In this document: in pieces, positions 24,125 through 30,743 of the stretch
Position numbering within the stretch: the stretch's first letter is position 1
How the letters are laid out: every line of letters begins with the position of its first letter
Assembly: GCA_003151665.1 (NCBI GenBank)
Contig: PLYD01000185.1
Span: forward strand, 1,070-32,266
Direction: 5' to 3'
Source of the DNA: Candidatus Dormiibacterota bacterium
GTDB lineage: Bacteria; Chloroflexota; Dormibacteria; Dormibacterales; Dormibacteraceae
DNA length: 31,197 bases
Program-made: the position numbers and the translations under genes
The notes under the pieces: generated by a model
Databases searched by the model: none
What the model was told of the DNA's origin: nothing
What the model saw: the letters and a program-made list of their open reading frames with translations, nothing else

Positions 24125-25035
24125 ACCAGACGCTCCCGCTTGGCCTGGACCAGCTCGCGAAAGTCCCGCCCTGTGGCGTCCATGTACTCGCCCACCCGTC
24201 GACGGGACACAAGCATCGCCAGGTCGAGGTCGCTGACGCCAGTTGCGGCTGCCAGCGAACTCGCATAACCGGTGAGGCCACGGACGAGCACTGACTCGTC
24301 GTATTCCCTGATGCGCTTCCGCACCAATGGGCTGTACGCGACCCCAGACTGCGACCGCATGAGCTGCGACCACACATGCGCGACTGGCCAACGCGGCCGC
24401 GTCGCACCCGGTGTTGGCTCCCGCAGGGAGAGCCAACGCATTGCGTATGCCCAGAGGTTCGGCCATTTGGCGAGAACGTCTTCAGGCGTTGTCAGCGAGC
24501 ACTCCGACAGGACTTCGCGCCGCAGCTGGAACTCCAGCCGCCATACGGGTCGTGACAGATCAAAGTGGTCGCCCCAAATCTCACGCATCCAGCCCTTACC
24601 GGAGTGTCCGATCTCCAGACCCTTGTCATAGAGCCTGGCCACCATCGTGTCGCGCCCAAACGTGAACCTCGTGAAACGCCGACCGTCGTGGTGAACGGCG
24701 ATGTGGCTGGTGTTACGACGACTCCGAGTGATGAAACGGTGGTAATCCTCGGACCGCGGCACCCATCCTTGGAAGTCGGCGTAGATGTCTAGTCGCGAAC
24801 AGATCGTGTCGTCGACCTGGTCCAGCAACGCCCCGACGAATGACTTGAGGTCGGCAAGCGCTCTGGTAGGACCAACTTCATGAATGAACTCGCTCGCTAT
24901 CCGTGCGTAGACCGCCGGCAGGCTCTGGCCTCGCCCCAGGAAGACGTCGAAGTCACCGCAGCGAAGCCAGTATCGGTAGCTGCCCCAGCCTGAGGGCTGC
25001 ACCAACGCTTTACGCCCGCCCACCGGCAGAAACAA
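24121..25035 (-). CDS. Rep_trans-like replication initiation / relaxase-like protein
   Basis: A protein of at least 304 residues resembling replication initiation factors (Rep_trans type) of plasmids and integrative elements. Typical parts are GWGSYRYWLRCGDFDVFLG, CSRLDIYADFQGW, VARLYDKGLEIG and RPVWRLEFQLRRE, and a C-terminal helical region. Convincing coding sequence continues upstream of the TTG at 25035 (GIDSLYVSFKGETDAAWLDG) to about base 25140, and the frame stays open to a TGA near 25299, yet no ATG, GTG or TTG occurs there. The true start must be non-canonical or the 5' end is damaged. It overlaps the XRE gene by four bases. It probably drives replication or mobilisation of the island. 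Confidence 0.72.
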   Translation of the reverse strand: MFLPVGGRKALVQPSGWGSYRYWLRCGDFDVFLGRGQSLPAVYARIASEFIHEVGPTRALADLKSFVGALLDQVDDTICSRLDIYADFQGWVPRSEDYHRFITRSRRNTSHIAVHHDGRRFTRFTFGRDTMVARLYDKGLEIGHSGKGWMREIWGDHFDLSRPVWRLEFQLRREVLSECSLTTPEDVLAKWPNLWAYAMRWLSLREPTPGATRPRWPVAHVWSQLMRSQSGVAYSPLVRKRIREYDESVLVRGLTGYASSLAAATGVSDLDLAMLVSRRRVGEYMDATGRDFRELVQAKRERLV

Positions 25036-25526
25036 TTGCGGCTGGCCGGTTTCCTGTGCTCTGACTTTCAGAAACTCAATACCGTCAAGCCATGCGGCGT
25101 CCGTCTCACCCTTAAAGGAGACATAGAGCGAGTCGATGCCCGCGGCGAGGACCCTAACTGAGCTCGTCAGAGCTTCGTCTCTGTTTTTTGGCGGTCCTCT
25201 GTTAGGAGCCTCGGACCGCCAGCCGTGGACTGCAGCCGGCTCTCCGACCGGCGCCGCCGAGCGTGTGGCGATTGCCTCGCCGACGACCGGACAGTCGTCT
25301 CACGTTGGCAACGTCCAGACCCGTTCGCGCTGCGCGTCGCGCGCCCGACTGCGCGCACGCGCTGTGAGCTGTCCGTCGTCACGTGCTCAACCGGCGTTCG
25401 CGATGAGGCTCCGCCGCCCGTCGGCATCGCCGGCGAAGCGTCGGCGCCGATCCCTGTGTAGGCCGCAGACCAAAGTGACATTACTTCCCAATGACACCAG
25501 CGACCGTGGGGACTTCTAAACCACGT

Positions 25527-25560
25527 CTTGGGACGACTTGGGACGACTTCAGACGTCCCA
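25527..25560. repeat. GGGACG repeat cluster 1
   Basis: Tandem CTTGGGACGA twice (25527-25546), then CTTCAGACGTCCCA. TGGGACG at 25539-25545 is mirrored by CGTCCCA at 25554-25560, forming a dyad with an 8-base spacer. Confidence 0.7.
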
Positions 25561-25630
25561 GAAGTCCCTCTGGCATATCAACCGCTCTCCCCTCTCTTGC
25601 TGTCACGAAGTCAAGCAAAGCAAGGAGAAC

Positions 25631-25680
25631 GGGACGTTCCAACCGCGTTCTAGGACGTTTCCAAACGTCCCAAACGTCCC
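25631..25680. repeat. GGGACGTTTC element, copy 1
   Basis: GGGACGTTCC, a CAACCGCGTTCTA spacer, then GGACGTTT-CC-AAACGTCC (dyad at 25653-25670) followed by CAAACGTCCC. Same architecture as the copies at 25752 and 26744. Confidence 0.75.
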
Positions 25681-25751
25681 CAAGGCGTCCCGCGTCCAAT
25701 TCGTCTTCGGAAGCTCTGTACGGCATCGCTGTCCAGCACAACAGCCCTGCC

Positions 25752-25812
25752 GGGACGTTTCAACGGCGTCTTCGGACGTTTCACCGGCGTTTCAAAACGT
25801 CACGAATCGTCC
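25752..25812. repeat. GGGACGTTTC element, copy 2
   Basis: GGGACGTTTC, AACGGCGTCTTC, GGACGTTTC, then a more degenerate right half (ACCGGCGTTTCAAAACGTCA). It shares the spacing of the first two motifs with copies 1 and 3. Confidence 0.7.
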
Positions 25813-25957
25813 AAATGCTCGGGTGCGTTGACGCTAGAACCTGCCCGGCACCTACGCTCTACGCAATGGGACGGCGACAGAGAGAGAAGGCGGTAAGCCG
25901 GCTTCCCGGCCCGCGGGGACGCAACCCGATTCAAACGCGCCCGAGCCCCGACTGAGA

Positions 25958-26074
25958 TGCCCGCAGTGCGGATCATCCAATCTCGCCGAAGGCGAGCAGG
26001 CCTTCGACGGCCGACTCCTTATATGCGGAAACTGCGATTGGCAAGGCGTCACCAAACCGGGCGTTTGGGGTTAA
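25958..26074 (+). pseudogene. Zinc-ribbon protein fragment without a start
   Basis: The frame reads CPQCGSSNLAEGEQAFDGRL then LICGNCDWQGVTKPGVWG and stop: two CxxC pairs about 22 residues apart, a classic zinc ribbon. The frame continues upstream to about 25855 but has no ATG/GTG/TTG. An ATG at 25866 (MGRRQREKAV) lies in another frame and could be the lost start after a frameshift. Too short for automatic calling; function unknown. Confidence 0.4.
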
Positions 26075-26104
26075 CCGGTTGATCGTCTTGGGCGCCGAGT
26101 AGCG

Positions 26105-26572
26105 TTGGGCCAAGTTCTCCAGGTCCTCGCCGTTGTCGCTTTCCTCGTCGGGCTTGCAATTCTTCCGGAGGTAGCGTGGGGGTTCATTCGCTTACGTCGC
26201 CTGCACGAAAGAGTGGACATTGGACCGATGCCCGGTGGCCTTGGATATTGGTACGGACCGCGGCTTAAGGCAGGCGCCATCGGACTTGCGCTCGCTTTGA
26301 TCGCAGGGGCAGTTGCCTTCGGCTTGAGCACCGCCATGGGCGCTAACGTCGGCGACTTTCTGAGCCGCCTCGTTTTTGGGGCCCTGGGAGCCGTGTGGCT
26401 ACACGACGCCCTGAGGTGGAACGACAGCTGGTTCTTTCGCCCGGGCTTCTTCGGTCGTTGGCCACGTCGGCAGTCTGCAAATGCTCAGATGCTATACCGC
26501 GTGTCCATTTTCTTCTTCGGCGTTCTTATGGTCGTGACTGCGTTGTTTGGCGATGTGGTACATCGCCCATAG
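26105..26572 (+). CDS. Hypothetical membrane protein
   Basis: A 155-residue protein with about four transmembrane helices: VLAVVAFLVGLAILPEVAWG, IGLALALIAGAVAFGLSTAM, a segment around LVFGALGAVWLHDALRW, and a C-terminal ISIFFFGVLMVVTALFG-like helix (SIFFFGVLMVVTALFGDVV). No family is recognised. The only usable start in the frame is TTG at 26105 with no strong ribosome binding site, since a TAA closes the frame at 26072. Confidence 0.55.
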   Translation: MGQVLQVLAVVAFLVGLAILPEVAWGFIRLRRLHERVDIGPMPGGLGYWYGPRLKAGAIGLALALIAGAVAFGLSTAMGANVGDFLSRLVFGALGAVWLHDALRWNDSWFFRPGFFGRWPRRQSANAQMLYRVSIFFFGVLMVVTALFGDVVHRP

Positions 26573-26621
26573 ATCGATGAGCAGCGAGAAGTTTTACGCG
26601 CCCCGGTAGACTCTCGTCTTG

Positions 26622-26790
26622 AGACGTCCCAGTCGTCCCGTAGCTCGAGGCGCCCGGAACGACGTCGTCGGCGATGCGACACCGGCCCACGGTCAGCTTT
26701 CTCCGCGCTTGGTGTCATCGTGGCAAAGGAGACCACTCCCGGCGGGACGTTTCAGCGGCGTTTTGGGACGTTTCGAAACGTCCCAAACGA
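26622..26790. repeat. GGGACGTTTC element, copy 3, with 26-bp perfect palindrome
   Basis: Starts with GACGTCCCAGTCGTCCC at 26622 and a main copy at 26744-26790 (GGGACGTTTCAGCGGCGTTT...). Bases 26762-26787 are a perfect 26-bp palindrome whose half is TTTGGGACGTTTC. This looks like a dimeric protein binding site or origin element. The 26573-26905 stretch has no supported gene. Confidence 0.8.
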
Positions 26791-26905
26791 CCTAGACCCT
26801 GCCTCGGACCCTCTCAAACCATTGGTCCGGCTAGACCAATCACGGCTGGTCGTTCCTGGGATTAGCCTGTCGCCACTCTTATGGACGCGGAGGCAGGCGA
26901 ACGCC

Positions 26906-27337
26906 TCACCTCACTTCTTGGGGAGAGAAATTGCCCGAGCTCTCCAGCAAAGTCACGTGGCCTGCGCTGTCGACCTTGTATCGCCAGGAGTACGACAACT
27001 GCCCGTGGCTTGGGTCGATATCGCCGCCGTGGAACACGCTCGCGTCCCAATACTCCGTGAGCGTCACGACGAACGACCTTCCGTTCCACGCCGCCGACGT
27101 TTGGCAGGTGCCCGGCACGCGAATCCCAGGGTACGGACCTCCACCACGGATGGTGCAGGGCATTTGGCCCGACTTCCCCGGAAAAGTCTGCGAGGAATCC
27201 GCGAATCCCGAAGCAACGAGGACGGCCCGGATAGCGGCGTCAGGATTCGGTTCGGCTGGGCTCGTAGTACAGGCCGCCAACATCACGCACGGTAGGACCA
27301 TAAGCACCGTTCTAACGCGCCCAGTCATGGTCGCCAC
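26906..27337 (-). CDS. Predicted lipoprotein, intact paralogue of 15398-15830
   Basis: A 143-residue lipoprotein with signal MATMTGRVRTVLMVLPCVML and lipobox LAAC (Cys23), a Pro/Ala linker, then a compact domain with two further Cys residues (MPCTIRGGG and VPGTCQTSAAW). No named family is recognised; the end reads SYSWRYKVDSAGHVTLL and SGNFSPQEVR. Its near-duplicate outside the island is frameshifted, so this copy probably supplies the function if any is retained. Confidence 0.72.
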   Translation of the reverse strand: MATMTGRVRTVLMVLPCVMLAACTTSPAEPNPDAAIRAVLVASGFADSSQTFPGKSGQMPCTIRGGGPYPGIRVPGTCQTSAAWNGRSFVVTLTEYWDASVFHGGDIDPSHGQLSYSWRYKVDSAGHVTLLESSGNFSPQEVR

Positions 27338-27415
27338 CCTAAATCATGAACGGGCATCCGAGTCACAAGTAACGCCATGAGACAGCCTCGGCCATGACGC
27401 CCACCAAGCCACCAC

Positions 27416-28438
27416 TCATGACCACTCCGTCGCTGGGTTGCTGGCGATCAACTCCAGCCAGTCGGCGCGCGGTCCTAGGTCACGCTCCGTCGCAAGCCGC
27501 ACGTAGCGCTGCAGCATTCCGTAGTCCGAGTGGCCCATTGCCGCGCGAAGGTGCTCGAAGTTCCAGCCCAGCTTTGCCGCAACCGTCGCGAACGTGTGCC
27601 TGAACGCGTGGGCATGCACCCGGAAACCTGCTCGCACCGTGAGCCGGTCCATCATCGACTTGATCCCTGGTCCCTGATACGGCGCGCCGCGCCCATTGAT
27701 GAGCAGCTGCGACATGTCTGTCTCGGGCCTGTGGCGCGCCTCGTAACGCTTGATCGCCGCCGCCAGCTTCGGCGTGATCGGCACCCGGCGCGACTTGCGG
27801 CCCTTGGCGCCGGCGTCCCAGCGCACCCGGAGCTCGACCCGCCCTCGCGACAGTGAGTCCGTCATCACATCGGAGAGACCATCGGGGCCCAGGACGGCCA
27901 ACCCGCAAATCTCAGCTCGCCGCAGACCTGAGCCGACCAGGATTCGGACCACCAGGTCTTCGGTCGGCACCGCGGGGTTGCAGGCGGCGAGCACCTTGCG
28001 CACCTGGGCGATGTGGTAGACCGTCGGCTCCTTGTCGGGCACTCGTGGCGCTGTGAGCTCAAGGATGCGACCGTCGACGTCGTAGCCCTCGCGCCTGGCC
28101 CAGCGCAGAAAGCAAAGAATCGCCCGGTGCGACTCCAGGATGGTCTTCGGCTGCAGCGGCTGGCCATGCCTCCTCCCTGGCCTCGTCGCCAGCTGGGCGC
28201 GGTAGACGCGCAGTCGAGACACATCCAACGCCTCGAATCGCTGCACCCCGTCGGCCTCCGCCCATCGCAGGAAGGGCAGGACCATGCCGTCGTAGTACTC
28301 CAGCGTCCGAGGCGAGACCAGCATCCCCTGGCGATCTAGGCGGAAATGCTCATAGGCGGCGAGGATCGGCGGCTGCCGCCGCGTTGGGCTCGGAACGCCG
28401 CCGGGAAGAACGCTGACTGCCTGACTCACCCTGTGCAT
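27416..28438 (-). CDS. Tyrosine recombinase (island integrase)
   Basis: A 340-residue phage-type integrase counted from ATG 28438. An N-terminal SAM-like core-binding domain (SPRTLEYYDGMVLPFLRWAE) precedes the catalytic domain with R173 (GSGLRRAEICGL), K215 (GAKGRKSRRVPI), H277-x-x-R280 (HAFRHTFAT), H303 (AMGHSDYGM) and the nucleophile Y312 (LQRYVRLA). All six active-site residues are present. The ATG at 28438 is preceded by GGTGGGG, a better start than the ATG at 28474. It lies about 1.6 kb from the right attachment site, separated by the IS110 element, and presumably catalysed integration into tRNA-Pro. Confidence 0.92.
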   Translation of the reverse strand: MHRVSQAVSVLPGGVPSPTRRQPPILAAYEHFRLDRQGMLVSPRTLEYYDGMVLPFLRWAEADGVQRFEALDVSRLRVYRAQLATRPGRRHGQPLQPKTILESHRAILCFLRWARREGYDVDGRILELTAPRVPDKEPTVYHIAQVRKVLAACNPAVPTEDLVVRILVGSGLRRAEICGLAVLGPDGLSDVMTDSLSRGRVELRVRWDAGAKGRKSRRVPITPKLAAAIKRYEARHRPETDMSQLLINGRGAPYQGPGIKSMMDRLTVRAGFRVHAHAFRHTFATVAAKLGWNFEHLRAAMGHSDYGMLQRYVRLATERDLGPRADWLELIASNPATEWS

Positions 28439-28502
28439 ATTTCCCCACCATGAGACTGGTAGGCAATGCCCCAAGTCTCTTCCCTTGAAAATTAGCCTCC
28501 GG

Positions 28503-29726
28503 TCAAGCTGTGGCCTCCTCGAGGGTGACGCGATAGCCGAGCTGCTCTAGGCGTCTGAGACTGCGGCGGGTGACTGCCTCGCGGTTGAGTTTCTCGAAGT
28601 GCATTGGGCCAAGATCCTGAAAGACGGTGCCGTCGCGCAGCATGTGATAGATGGCGACCAACAGGGAGTGAGCGCTGGCGATGGCCGCGCGCTTGTTGCC
28701 GCGACGGGCGGCGATTCGACGATGGCGAGCGGTGAAGAAGGTCTGCCGGCGAGAGTGGCTGACTGTCCAAGCTGCTTCAAGCAAGGCGTTGCGCAGCCAG
28801 CGGTTGCCACCGCCGATGGAGCTGTTCCTACGCTTACCCGCGGACTCGTTATTACCGGGACAAATGCGAGCCCAGGAAGCAAAGTGGGCCGAGGTTGGAA
28901 ACCGAGTCATGTCGGTACCGACCTCGGCAATGATCTGCTGAGCAGCCCGGACGCCGATTCCAGGGATCTCATCCAGGTGGTCGAGAGCCGCCTGTAAAGG
29001 GCGCATCCGCTGGGCGACCTCGTCATCGAGTGATGCGATCTGCGCCTCCAGAGCCTCCAGCAGTTGAAATTGGCTGCGCAACATGAACCGCTGGTGCGGA
29101 CCAAAGGAGCCTGTGAGTGCCCTTTCCAGCTCGGGTATCTTCCTCCGCAGTGCGGTCTTGGCCATCCCCGCCAGGGTTCGGGCATCCTGGTCAGCGGTGG
29201 CGAGCGCTGTGAGCATGGCCCGACCCGAGACGCCCATGACATCGCTGGTGACGTCACCAAGCTTGATATTTGCTCCCTCTAGCAACTTCTGAATCCGCTG
29301 GACCACGTGCGCACGCTGCTCAATGACCGTGCGCCGGTAACGAACCAGCTCACGTAACTCACGCTGCTCGCGGTTGGGGATGAAGCTGGCTTTAAGCAGG
29401 CCATGTCGAAGCAGGTCAGCCAACCACTCGGCATCCTTGACATCAGTCTTTCGCCCCGGAACCGCCTTGACGTGGCGAGCGTTGACCACCATGAGCTCCA
29501 TGCCCTGGTCTTCGAGCAGGTTGAAGACCGGCTTCCAATACACGCCGGTCGACTCCATCGCCACGTGCGTAACGCCCTCTGACTGCAACCATTCCCGGAG
29601 TTGCAGCAGATCCGGCGTCATCGTCCCAAAAGTCCTCGTTTGCTGACTCGCCCGTGTCAGCACGCAGGCCACTACCGTCTTCTTGTGGACGTCCAGCCCA
29701 CAACACCGCTCGTAGATTGTTCGCAC
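28503..29726 (-). CDS. IS110-family recombinase/transposase
   Basis: A 407-residue IS110-type DEDD recombinase, full length. The RuvC-like N-terminal domain shows D12 (CGLDVHKKTV), E58 (VAMESTGVYWKP) and D95/D98 (GRKTDVKDAEWLADLL). A central coiled-coil region follows, then the C-terminal Tnp domain with IPGIGVRAAQQIIAEVG and the nucleophilic Ser motif CPGNNESAGKRR (S295) and GGNRWLRNALLEAAW. All catalytic residues are present, so the element may be active. IS110 recombinases use a bridge RNA from the element to choose target and donor, and the long 5' region here fits that. Confidence 0.95.
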   Translation of the reverse strand: MRTIYERCCGLDVHKKTVVACVLTRASQQTRTFGTMTPDLLQLREWLQSEGVTHVAMESTGVYWKPVFNLLEDQGMELMVVNARHVKAVPGRKTDVKDAEWLADLLRHGLLKASFIPNREQRELRELVRYRRTVIEQRAHVVQRIQKLLEGANIKLGDVTSDVMGVSGRAMLTALATADQDARTLAGMAKTALRRKIPELERALTGSFGPHQRFMLRSQFQLLEALEAQIASLDDEVAQRMRPLQAALDHLDEIPGIGVRAAQQIIAEVGTDMTRFPTSAHFASWARICPGNNESAGKRRNSSIGGGNRWLRNALLEAAWTVSHSRRQTFFTARHRRIAARRGNKRAAIASAHSLLVAIYHMLRDGTVFQDLGPMHFEKLNREAVTRRSLRRLEQLGYRVTLEEATA

Positions 29727-29914
29727 CCCGCCACCTCCAAATCGAGCTACCGGCTGGGTGAGCGGCCTGTACCAGTAAAGAGTTTCCCTTGCGTGCTCCC
29801 GCTAGGCGGGGCGACATTCGTTGGTACCACCAGGCCGCCAGCTCACGTTAACTAACGGGCTCCATTCACCAAAGAGGCACGAGCTTTCGCCCAGCCGGCG
29901 CGCCTCAATTTTCA
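29727..29914 (-). ncRNA. Candidate IS110 bridge RNA
   Basis: The 188-base region between the IS 5' end and the recombinase start can fold as expected for a bridge RNA. A 5' hairpin occurs at 29906-29874 (GAGGCGCG / CGTGCCTC, one G-U). A long-range 8-bp stem GCGGCCTG / CAGGCCGC (29838-29831 with 29769-29762) encloses a domain with a CCCGC-CTA-GCGGG hairpin (29810-29798). Loops could serve as target- and donor-binding loops. Structure is from manual pairing only; the function is known for IS110 relatives such as IS621. Confidence 0.6.
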
Positions 29915-30037
29915 TCCTCAGTGGTGCGCCGGGCAAGGCCCGGCTCATGGGTCGTTCCCTCGGCAGGTTCCAGGGGTTTTCCACAGGCGTTCCAACCCCG
30001 CGCCCAACACCTTCCCAAACGGTCGAAACGAGATCGA

Positions 30038-30115
30038 AATCGGCCGTTTTCAGGGTCTCAAAACGTGATGGTCGGGCGGGCGAGATTCGAACTCGCGGTC
30101 TCCTGGTCCCAAACC
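30038..30115. repeat. Right attachment site
   Basis: Carries the same 47-bp tRNA-Pro 3' half (30069-30115) and about 30 bp of downstream flank as the left site. Here it is continuous with the tRNA 5' half, so the gene remains functional after integration. Confidence 0.88.
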
Positions 30116-30145
30116 AGGCGCTTTGCCGAGCTAAGCCACCGCCCG
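30069..30145 (-). tRNA. tRNA-Pro (anticodon TGG)
   Basis: A complete 77-base tRNA with encoded CCA. The 7-bp acceptor stem is CGGGCGG/CCGCCCG, the anticodon stem CCTGG/CCAGG encloses TTTGGGA (anticodon TGG, codon CCA), and the T-arm contains GTTCGAATC. It lies 10 bases after rdgB on the same strand and is the integration site of the island. Confidence 0.96.
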
Positions 30146-30155
30146 TAAGACGGAC

Positions 30156-30743
30156 TCAATCATAGAGGCGCTCCAGCGCGCCCGACTCCAGCAGCGCGCG
30201 GACTGCCCGAGCCCGATGACTGTACAAACGCTTCTCCTCCAGCCGCATCTCCCCGAACGTTTTCCCCGTGCCCGGAACCAGGAACACCGGGTCGTAGCCG
30301 AAGCCGGCCTCGCCCCGCCATTCCGGCACGATCTCCCCTCGGCACTCGCCCTCGAAAAACTGGGTTGGGTGGCCCGGATCGGCCAGCGCCAGCACGCAGA
30401 CAAAGCGCGCGTTCCACGGCCGCGGCTTGCCCTCGAGCCGTTTCAGCAACTCTGCCGTGCGCTCCTCTTGCGTCGGTCCCAGCCGCGCCGAGCGGATGCC
30501 GGGAAATCCCTCCAACGCCTCAACCTCGACCCCAGAGTCATCGCCTAACGCCGGCAGACCTGAGCGCTCAACGGCCGTCTCCGCCTTCAACCTCGCGTTC
30601 TCCGTGTAGGTCTCCCCCACCTCGTCGATCTCGGTGTCAAACGCGATGAGCTCGAGCCCAGCACCTGCCAGCAGCTCGCGATACTCGCGCAGCTTTCCCG
30701 TGTTGCCGGTCGCGATGACCAGCTTGCTGCGTTGCTCAGCCAA
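30156..30743 (-). CDS. rdgB: XTP/dITP diphosphatase (RdgB/HAM1 family)
   Basis: A 195-residue house-cleaning pyrophosphatase that removes ITP, dITP and XTP from nucleotide pools. Family marks are KLVIATGNTGKLREYRELL at the N-terminus, LPALGDDSGVEVEAL with D68/D69, FPGIRSARLG, EAGFGYDPVFLVPG and the terminal YSHRARAVRALLE. The full expected length is present. Its ATG lies inside the end of the rph gene (8-base overlap), the widely conserved rph-rdgB order, so the two are translationally coupled. Confidence 0.95.
   Translation of the reverse strand: MAEQRSKLVIATGNTGKLREYRELLAGAGLELIAFDTEIDEVGETYTENARLKAETAVERSGLPALGDDSGVEVEALEGFPGIRSARLGPTQEERTAELLKRLEGKPRPWNARFVCVLALADPGHPTQFFEGECRGEIVPEWRGEAGFGYDPVFLVPGTGKTFGEMRLEEKRLYSHRARAVRALLESGALERLYD

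Larger units (their letters stand above)
25300..25950. other. Non-coding region upstream of Rep with repeats
   Basis: About 650 bases upstream of the Rep gene with no convincing gene on either strand. Frames present are Ser/Arg-rich or run through the repeats. It contains several copies of GGGACGTTTC-type elements, placed where a replication origin or operator cluster would be expected. Confidence 0.5.
28486..29914 (-). mobile_element. IS110-family insertion sequence
   Basis: About 1.43 kb, the normal size for the family. It contains one transposase gene and a ~190-base 5' non-coding region. The proposed ends share an 8-bp inverted motif, TGAAAATT (28486-28493) and AATTTTCA (29907-29914). 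IS110 elements usually lack long terminal repeats and target duplications, so the exact ends need comparison with an empty site. The element sits between the integrase and the right attachment site. Confidence 0.7.
16442..30115. mobile_element. tRNA-Pro-integrated genomic island (~13.7 kb)
   Basis: The segment is bounded by two direct copies of the 3' half of tRNA-Pro plus its downstream flank (16442-16518 and 30038-30115), with the intact tRNA at the right end. It carries a tyrosine integrase near the right boundary, a Rep-like protein, an XRE regulator, a reverse transcriptase, a toxin-antitoxin pair and an IS110 element. The tRNA-overlapping repeats and integrase are the standard hallmarks of an integrative element. 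Its internal ~90-bp repeats show a composite history. No conjugation genes are recognised, so self-transfer is unlikely; it could be mobilised by a helper. Confidence 0.8.

Noticed and set aside
25481..25741. 86-codon minus-strand frame with a fairly protein-like end
   Set aside because: It runs through the GGGACG repeats, whose periodicity explains the residue pattern; no family is seen.
25527..26790. CRISPR array
   Set aside because: Repeat copies are few, degenerate, internally palindromic and irregularly spaced, with no uniform spacers and no cas genes.
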